A stretch of 12,961 nt of DNA, from contig DAOVKT010000066.1 of assembly GCA_030631625.1 (NCBI GenBank), forward strand, positions 1 through 12,961, written 5' to 3'. The stretch is from JAGLTZ01 sp023135015. Lineage in GTDB: Bacteria > Blakebacterota > Blakebacteria > Blakebacterales > Blakebacteraceae. Shown here in pieces: positions 7,790 through 12,961 of this stretch (position 1 is its first letter; the number at the start of each line of letters is the position of its first letter). The notes beneath the pieces are model-generated. The model searched no databases. It saw nothing but the letters and a program-made list of their open reading frames with translations, and was not told where the DNA came from. The position numbers and the translations under genes are program-made.

Positions 7790-9124
7790 CTAACCTTCGA
7801 AGTGGAAGTTTCTCAGGACCATTTCAATTCTTCTGGATGACCCGGACACTTTATCACCCATCTCCTGCCATACGACTTTCACCACACCTATACCCGGTGC
7901 GAACCAGACGGTGGCTGGCGACGCTGCACTTGATACTCTTTGATCGTATTGGATGACGTAGCATTCCAGGGTTCCTACGGAGGGGATTTCAACATTCTCT
8001 TTCCTGAGAATGGTAGCCTGCTGATAACGGACATTCCCACTACCCGACGGTCTTCTTTCCTTCACCCTGTGTTCTGAGCTCCATTTTCTGCCGACTTCCA
8101 TCTCATACGGGAATACCAGAACGGACGGGTTATAGATCCTCAATGTTTCAGACCCTCGTTCCGGGTCTACCAATTCCCCGGCTAGATAGATGCCATCCTC
8201 TCTCTTTTCATAGTATTCCACAATTCGACCAACGAACTCGTCACCCTGCGAGGTGCCGACCACCTTCCGAATATATGTATAGCACTGTTTGCCTTTGAGA
8301 CCACTTACACCTCCTGCACGGTGCAGATCGATAGACCGGGATTCAGCCTTCCCCGAACTGGATACAACCGTCTCATACTCCCAGTAATTGTCTTCATCGA
8401 GCATGAGGAACGCGTCTGTTAATCTATCTCTGGCCAGGGTAAATCCCGGATCGAGAGCAACCGCCCTTCGGAGCTCTTCAACCACGCCCTGGTAGTTTTT
8501 CTGCGCCTGGTAGAGAGCAGCCTGCCCGAAGTGCTGAAATGCCTCGATCGATTTCGTGAGCTCAGGAACAAGCCTGGCGGATTTAGTGCTAGCGGTGCTC
8601 AGGTTCATACCTGTTGCAAGCTCGCTGACCAGTTTGTCCTGCAGATCGAAGATGTCATTCAACCTTCCCGTGACCTTTGCGGTCTGCATCACGCTTCCTG
8701 ACTCGGCCTCGACGAACCGGGCAGTCAACCGCATCATGCTCCCCTGCCTCTGGAACGCCCCGACGACCAGGAGGCTCGCACCGACCAGCCGCCCGATCTC
8801 CATGGCGGAAGCATCGCTCACAGCTCCGGTCAGCTGCAGAGCCTGCTCATCCATGACCCTCCACAGCTGTATTCTCTCGATAAGGACTATCCCCCCGACG
8901 GCACTGAGATCTGCCATGATAGTTTCGGGTATCCCCATGGAAAGCCAGTCGAGGGATTGATCATTGGTCGCATTCTGAAACGGCATTACAGCGATGGTAT
9001 CGTACTGAGCACCTATAGCCCTGCCGCAGTCAGTCGCACCTGAAGGCACAGAGGCAATTATCTGCCCCGGCGTGATAACGAGTAGGACGAAGCCTGTCAG
9101 CAACCAGGAACCTGATCTGATCAT
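7790..9124 (-). CDS. Exported CsgG/FlgO-like protein with TPR and beta-rich C-terminal domain
   Basis: The 444-residue product has an N-terminal signal peptide (about 1-26). Residues 41-175 form a CsgG/FlgO/TolB-N-type domain: TIAVMPFQNAT, then WLSMGIPETIMADL, LVGASLLVVGAFQRQG and MRLTARFVEAESGSV. Residues about 190-240 look like one or two TPR repeats (YQAQKNYQGVVEELRRAVALDPGF). The C-terminal 250-440 is beta-rich, ending with VWFAPGIGVVKVVW, a pattern seen at the end of DUF3108/TapB-like periplasmic domains. It is probably periplasmic and may sense or assemble envelope components; the real role is unknown. AAAGGA lies 6 bases before the ATG, supporting the start. A 111-base gap separates it from the DUF2007 gene, and 115 bases with an inverted repeat separate it from the fucosidase gene, so cotranscription with either is uncertain. 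Confidence 0.85.
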   Translation of the reverse strand: MIRSGSWLLTGFVLLVITPGQIIASVPSGATDCGRAIGAQYDTIAVMPFQNATNDQSLDWLSMGIPETIMADLSAVGGIVLIERIQLWRVMDEQALQLTGAVSDASAMEIGRLVGASLLVVGAFQRQGSMMRLTARFVEAESGSVMQTAKVTGRLNDIFDLQDKLVSELATGMNLSTASTKSARLVPELTKSIEAFQHFGQAALYQAQKNYQGVVEELRRAVALDPGFTLARDRLTDAFLMLDEDNYWEYETVVSSSGKAESRSIDLHRAGGVSGLKGKQCYTYIRKVVGTSQGDEFVGRIVEYYEKREDGIYLAGELVDPERGSETLRIYNPSVLVFPYEMEVGRKWSSEHRVKERRPSGSGNVRYQQATILRKENVEIPSVGTLECYVIQYDQRVSSAASPATVWFAPGIGVVKVVWQEMGDKVSGSSRRIEMVLRNFHFEG

Positions 9125-9235
9125 CCGTGGTCCTTTAGAAGTACTTTTCCTTACCAGAGGAACAGTTTAACACAGAACTCCCTATCTTGAGGATACCATA
9201 ATTGTACGTTCAACTGTTCACTCTCCGGCGTCGCT

Positions 9236-9598
9236 TCACTCTTGGCTCTCTACAAAGTCCTGTATGACACTCCGGGCCCTATCTGCATCCTCTTCCCTGA
9301 CCAGGATCCTTATCTCCCCCAACCCGTTCACCGTAAAGGGATGAACGCTCTGCACTGCCAGGCCTCTGGTGAAGCTCTCGATGCCATTTGCTTCCAGCAG
9401 CGATCGAATGAGATCCGCTTCAGGCTGGCCCTGCACCGAATGGACCCTGACAATATCCATGTTCCTGTACCTCTCCCTCTCCGTTTCTCTCATTTCTTCC
9501 AGTTCGCTGTATTCCTTCTCTGGAATGAGAAGCACTCCACAGTCGACGCAGGTTTCAAAACCCTGCCGGTATTCAGTTCCGCATTGTGGGCAGATCAT
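9236..9598 (-). CDS. Zinc-ribbon plus DUF2007 small protein
   Basis: The 120-residue product starts with a four-cysteine zinc ribbon (CPQCG at 3-7 and CVDCG at 17-21) and a charged linker (27-45). Residues 47-118 resemble the DUF2007 putative signal-transducing domain: IVRVHSVQGQPEADLIRSLLEANGIES, then a beta strand ending IRILVREEDADRARSVI. No signal peptide or membrane segment is seen, so it is probably cytoplasmic. DUF2007 proteins are often paired with zinc ribbons, but their function is not established. No clear Shine-Dalgarno precedes the ATG. A promoter-like pair lies about 50-80 bases upstream on the minus strand. The start is divergent from the DUF885 gene. Confidence 0.88.
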   Translation of the reverse strand: MICPQCGTEYRQGFETCVDCGVLLIPEKEYSELEEMRETERERYRNMDIVRVHSVQGQPEADLIRSLLEANGIESFTRGLAVQSVHPFTVNGLGEIRILVREEDADRARSVIQDFVESQE

Positions 9599-9647
9599 GT
9601 TTTATTCGTCCCGATGGGAGGGGATTGTCATTTGTCCGGTCCCGAAC

Positions 9648-9677
9648 AGTATCGCCTTTGGCAGTTGCGTCAGTCAA
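9648..9677 (-). promoter_or_regulatory. Candidate sigma70-like promoter for the DUF2007 gene
   Basis: On the minus strand TTGACT (9677-9672; five of six to TTGACA) is followed after 18 bases by GATACT (9653-9648; four of six to TATAAT). Transcription would start about 40 bases before the gene's ATG. This is a consensus match by eye only. Confidence 0.4.
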
Positions 9678-9737
9678 TCTGCAGACCGTATCGAGGATGC
9701 CATGTAATCGGCAAAAGGACCAAACGGTAATTATCAT

Positions 9738-9768
9738 TTGGTAGTCTGCCGGGGTAGGCCGATAGAAT
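9738..9768 (+). promoter_or_regulatory. Weak candidate promoter for the DUF885-M19 operon
   Basis: TTGGTA at 9738-9743 and TAGAAT at 9763-9768 resemble -35 and -10 boxes but with a long 19-base spacer. The position, about 60 bases before the ribosome binding site, is sensible. A GCCGGC / GCCGGC pair at 9786-9791 and 9803-9808 could form a short GC-rich leader hairpin. The remaining bases of this 237-base divergent spacer show no other gene or repeat that I can support. Confidence 0.28.
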
Positions 9769-9822
9769 ACCTGCAGCATGAAACAGCCGGCACCGACTGA
9801 ACGCCGGCAGAGAAGATCGAGC

Positions 9823-9827
9823 AGGAG
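9823..9827 (+). promoter_or_regulatory. Ribosome binding site deciding the DUF885 start
   Basis: AGGAG lies 8 bases before ATG 9836 and only 5 bases before the in-frame TTG at 9833, favouring the ATG as the start. Confidence 0.75.
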
Positions 9828-9835
9828 ACTGATTG

Positions 9836-11617
9836 ATGAGATCAACGACCTCTTTGGCCGCTTTCCTGGTGATTGTTGTCATTGCCGCAGGCTCAACGGC
9901 AGCCTCACAGGCAATGGACACAGCTGCACCGGCGGCGCAGCAGCCGGAGTTTATCGAGCCGAGTGAAATGCGGGACTTCCTGGAACGTTTTGCAACCGAC
10001 CGCTCAGGGCTCAACCGTTTCTACAACATCCCGACATCTCCAGTCCGCCTCAATCGTATCAAGCGGTTCTATAGCGAACAGCAGGATGCGCTGGAAGAGA
10101 TCGACTTCTATTCGATGGGCAGGGATGGTCGGATAGAATATCTGCTCCTGAAGAACCTGCTCGATTACGAGTTAAGGAGTATCACTCACCAGGAGGAGAG
10201 AATCGAAGAAGCAAAACCTCTGCTGCCGTTTGCCGAATCGATCATCGACTTTGAAGAATCGCGCAGGCAGATGGAGCCGATAGACACGGAAGAAGTCGCC
10301 TCCGCACTCGATGGGATAGCAAGCCAGATCAAAGAGGTGCGTGAGACCCTCGAGGACAGCCTCAAGTCGGTAAAAGAAGACGGAGAGTTCTTCATCAGTA
10401 AATCCGTAGTGCATCGCGCCTCACGGATGTCCGGTGACCTCCGGAAAACGCTTGAACACTGGTTTGAGTTCTACAGCGGCTACGATCCCGATTTCAACTG
10501 GTGGGCCAAAGACCCATACCAGAAGGCCGATGAGGCGATCGAGGGCTATACCACATTCCTCAATGAGCGAATCCTCGGCTTCAAGAAGGGAGAGCCCGAT
10601 CCAATCATCGGAGACCCGATAAAACGCCAGGCGCTGCTGGACGAACTCACTTCAGAGATGATCTCCTACACGCCTGAAGAGCTGATTGAAGTCGGCGAGA
10701 GGGAATACGAGTGGTGCCTGGCCGAGCTGAAACGGGCCTCCCGCGAGCTGGGCTACGGGGACGACTGGCACAAGGCGCTTGAATATGTGAAGACCCTGCA
10801 CGTCGAACCGGGCATGCAGGATGACCTCATCAGGGAACTGGCCGTTGAAGCAATCGAATTTCTGGACGAGCACGACCTGGTGACAATTCCGGAACTGTGC
10901 CGCGAGACATGGCGGATCGAGATGATGTCGCCCGAGCGGCAGCTCGTGAACCCGTTCTTCACGTACGGCGGCCAGCGCATAAACGTCTCCTTCCCCACCG
11001 ACGAGATGACCCACGAACAGAAGCTGATGAGCATGAGGGGCAATAACATCCATTTCTCACGTGCTACCGTTCAGCACGAACTGATACCCGGCCATCACCT
11101 GCAGGGGTTCTTCAGTGAGCGGTATCGTACCAACCGCAGGCCATTCAGAACCGCCTTCCTGTTAGAGGGCTGGGCACTGCACTGGGAGATGCTCCTCTGG
11201 GACCTGGATTTCCCCCAGTCGCCGGAGAACCGCATCGGGATGCTCTTCTGGCGTATCCACCGCTGCGCCCGGATCATCGTTTCCCTCAAATTCCACCTGG
11301 GGCAGATGTCCATCGAGGAGATGATCGACTTCCTGGTCGACAAGGTCGGACACGAGCGGGACGGCGCTACAGGTGAGGTACGTCGCTATGTCGGGAGCGG
11401 CTACGGCCCCCTCTATCAATGCGCATACATGATCGGAGGCCTGCAGCTCCGAGCCCTGCACAAGGAACTGGTCGGGTCCGGGCAGATGACCAACCGGGAG
11501 TTCCACGATGCGGTCCTGAGGGAGAACTCGATCCCGATTGAAATGATCCGCGCCAGCCTGACAAAGCAGGAGCTGGCACCCGACCATGTTTCCAGCTGGA
11601 AATTCCTGGAGAAATAA
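9836..11617 (+). CDS. DUF885-family exported metallopeptidase
   Basis: The 593-residue product has a Sec signal peptide (about 1-26, ending ASQA). The C-terminal half carries the DUF885 zinc motif VQHELIPGHHLQ, with His414, Glu415 and His420/421 (the family form is HExYPGHH), and LLEGWALHWE at 442-451, where Glu444 matches the conserved EGWAxYxE glutamate. A helical N-terminal region (about 110-190) and the RYVGSGYGPLYQCAYMIG segment near 517 are also family-like, and the length is normal for the family. These enzymes are predicted gluzincin-type peptidases; the substrate is unknown. It acts outside the cytoplasm. The next gene, an M19 dipeptidase, begins one base after its TAA, so the two are one transcriptional and probably translational unit. 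Confidence 0.92.
   Translation: MRSTTSLAAFLVIVVIAAGSTAASQAMDTAAPAAQQPEFIEPSEMRDFLERFATDRSGLNRFYNIPTSPVRLNRIKRFYSEQQDALEEIDFYSMGRDGRIEYLLLKNLLDYELRSITHQEERIEEAKPLLPFAESIIDFEESRRQMEPIDTEEVASALDGIASQIKEVRETLEDSLKSVKEDGEFFISKSVVHRASRMSGDLRKTLEHWFEFYSGYDPDFNWWAKDPYQKADEAIEGYTTFLNERILGFKKGEPDPIIGDPIKRQALLDELTSEMISYTPEELIEVGEREYEWCLAELKRASRELGYGDDWHKALEYVKTLHVEPGMQDDLIRELAVEAIEFLDEHDLVTIPELCRETWRIEMMSPERQLVNPFFTYGGQRINVSFPTDEMTHEQKLMSMRGNNIHFSRATVQHELIPGHHLQGFFSERYRTNRRPFRTAFLLEGWALHWEMLLWDLDFPQSPENRIGMLFWRIHRCARIIVSLKFHLGQMSIEEMIDFLVDKVGHERDGATGEVRRYVGSGYGPLYQCAYMIGGLQLRALHKELVGSGQMTNREFHDAVLRENSIPIEMIRASLTKQELAPDHVSSWKFLEK
11608..11612 (+). promoter_or_regulatory. Ribosome binding site deciding the dipeptidase start
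   Basis: GGAGA, inside the last codons of the DUF885 gene, lies 6 bases before ATG 11619. An earlier in-frame ATG at 11586 would overlap the upstream gene and spoil the lipoprotein signal, so 11619 is preferred. Confidence 0.75.
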
Positions 11618-11618
11618 A

Positions 11619-12818
11619 ATGAGACTGCAGACCGGCGCCGTCCTTCTCTTCAGTCTACTGATCACCCTGGCCGGATGCTCATCAGAGCAAGCTGCCGGGA
11701 ACGACCGGATCGCTCAGCTGCACCACGATGCCCTCGTATGGGACTGTCATAACGATCTCTCCTACCGCGTCCTCTACGAGAAGCTGGATATCGGCCAGCG
11801 CCTTCCCGCCGGACATGTCGATATCCCCCGTCTGAAGGAAGGCGGCGTCGACGTCCAGACCGTTGCCCTCTATATCGAGAACTTCCTCTACGGCCGGCCG
11901 GGGGAGTGCTCCCGCCAAACCCGCCAGTTAATCGATGCCATGCTGGGAGCGATCGAAAAAAACTCAGATTCGGTCGAACTGGCCAGAACCGGGTCCGATA
12001 TCGAACGGATCGTTAGTGACGGCAAGATCGCGATCCCGCTGGCCATCGAGGGGGGTCACGCCATCGAAGACGACCTGGATCTACTCAGGGAATTCTACCG
12101 GCTGGGCGTCTCATCGATGACGCTGACCCACAACGTCAGCCACGGTTGGGCGGACTCCGGGGCTGACAGGGCCAGGTGGGGCGGGCTGAATGACCTGGGA
12201 CGACAGGTCGTCCGGGAGATGAACCGTCTCGGTATGGTCATCGACATCTCCCACGTCTCGGATGAGACTTTCTTCGACGTCCTTGAAACCACGGACCATC
12301 CCGTTATCGCTTCTCACTCCGGATGCAGGGCCTTGAACCCCCACCGCCGGAACATCAGCGACGAGATGCTGAAGGCTCTGGCTGACAACGACGGTGTAAT
12401 ATGCATCGTTTTCGTCCTCAACTACCTGACACCGGAATACAGCAAGGCGTTGAATGAACTCCGGGCCATAAGCCGCCCCTGGTGGAGACAGATGCCAGGA
12501 ACCGAGGATATCGATCTCCGGATAGCTACCAACCATATGGATGCAGGAAGGGACTGGCCCCTGGAGAACCTGCCCACAATAGACGATGTGCTCGATCACA
12601 TCGACCATGCGGTCAGAGTCGCTGGGATAGACCACGTCGGGCTGGGAGCGGACATGTACCCCAGGACCCCCTCCCCCGTCGGGATCCGGGGAGTCCACGA
12701 CTACCCGAACATCACCAGAGGACTGAAGGAGAGGGGGTATTCGGACGAGGATGTCAGGAAGATCATGGGAGGGAACCTTCTGCGGATCTGGAAGCTTGTG
12801 ACGGATAAGACAGACTGA
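11619..12818 (+). CDS. Membrane dipeptidase, peptidase family M19, lipoprotein
   Basis: The 399-residue product starts with a lipoprotein signal (lipobox LAGC, Cys20). It contains the full M19 (renal dipeptidase) metal set: VWDCHNDLS with His44 and Asp46, AIEGGH with bridging Glu144, IDISHVS with His212, IASHSGCR with His233, and HVGLGAD with Asp345. THNVSHGWADS at 170-180 and the terminal GGNLLRIW are also family signatures. It should be a di-zinc dipeptidase hydrolysing dipeptides, possibly including D-residue or modified ones as seen in relatives, at the outer face of a membrane. It follows the DUF885 gene with a one-base gap, which suggests sequential peptide degradation. After its stop, the last 143 bases of the window hold no gene or convincing terminator. 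Confidence 0.95.
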   Translation: MRLQTGAVLLFSLLITLAGCSSEQAAGNDRIAQLHHDALVWDCHNDLSYRVLYEKLDIGQRLPAGHVDIPRLKEGGVDVQTVALYIENFLYGRPGECSRQTRQLIDAMLGAIEKNSDSVELARTGSDIERIVSDGKIAIPLAIEGGHAIEDDLDLLREFYRLGVSSMTLTHNVSHGWADSGADRARWGGLNDLGRQVVREMNRLGMVIDISHVSDETFFDVLETTDHPVIASHSGCRALNPHRRNISDEMLKALADNDGVICIVFVLNYLTPEYSKALNELRAISRPWWRQMPGTEDIDLRIATNHMDAGRDWPLENLPTIDDVLDHIDHAVRVAGIDHVGLGADMYPRTPSPVGIRGVHDYPNITRGLKERGYSDEDVRKIMGGNLLRIWKLVTDKTD

Positions 12819-12961
12819 CCTTCAGATAATGCGCTGATTGTTCCGACCTAAATCCATTTCAATTGCAGCAAAAGACACAGAGTCCGTTTTCCTATTCTGC
12901 TTAGGTAACCTATCTGTTCTCTGATACACTGGCAGTATTATTCAGACTGCTTAACAGGTAA

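Noticed and set aside
9160..9219. Complementary arms GAACAGTT and AACTGTTC in the gap before the CsgG/FlgO-like gene
   Set aside because: The 8-base arms are 44 bases apart with no T-run, too weak to call a terminator or operator.
9778..9966. A 62-codon Arg-rich frame overlapping the DUF885 start
   Set aside because: It has no ribosome binding site and runs out of frame into the DUF885 signal peptide; probably chance.
12932..12950. GCAGT/ACTGC short hairpin near the window end
   Set aside because: The stem is only 5 base pairs with a 9-base AT-rich loop and no T-run; not a convincing terminator for the dipeptidase operon.

Overview
This GC-rich, tightly packed stretch looks like chromosomal DNA of an uncultured-type diderm bacterium. 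The evidence is two lipobox lipoproteins, several Sec-exported proteins and a CsgG/FlgO-like periplasmic protein. I cannot name the phylum from sequence alone; the mix of exported hydrolases, a GH29 fucosidase and Gfo/Idh/MocA enzymes would suit FCB-group or related lineages, but that is a guess. I see no rRNA, tRNA, CRISPR array, insertion sequence or phage gene.

Layout. 1-1546, plus strand: the C-terminal part of an MBL-fold hydrolase cut by the window edge, then a 24-codon remnant of an Mth938-like (AAMDC/NDUFAF3-type) gene, then a CheR-type methyltransferase. The CheR gene converges on the next group with only 2 bases between stop codons. 1549-7674, minus strand, read from right to left: a GH29 alpha-L-fucosidase lipoprotein with chitobiase-C-like and PA14 domains, a CPBP-family membrane protease 3 bases later, then after 122 bases a gamma-glutamyltransferase-family Ntn hydrolase directly abutting a Gfo/Idh/MocA oxidoreductase. 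7790-9124, minus: a CsgG/FlgO-TPR-beta-rich periplasmic protein. 9236-9598, minus: a small zinc-ribbon/DUF2007 protein. A 237-base divergent spacer follows, with promoter-like motifs on both strands. 9836-12818, plus: an exported DUF885 metallopeptidase and an M19 membrane dipeptidase lipoprotein with one base between them, almost certainly one transcript.

How the genes may work together (inference): the right-hand pair looks like an envelope peptide-trimming module, with an endo/oligopeptidase-like DUF885 enzyme passing products to a dipeptidase. The minus-strand block combines a glycosidase, a membrane protease, an amidohydrolase-like Ntn enzyme and a sugar-type oxidoreductase, consistent with scavenging of glycan or amide compounds, but the shared substrate is unknown. 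The most notable anomalies are the Mth938 remnant wedged before CheR, the non-canonical substrate pocket of the GGT-family enzyme, and the composite CsgG/FlgO-TPR protein. I did not find a convincing new multi-gene system; most of the window is recognisable housekeeping or scavenging enzymes.
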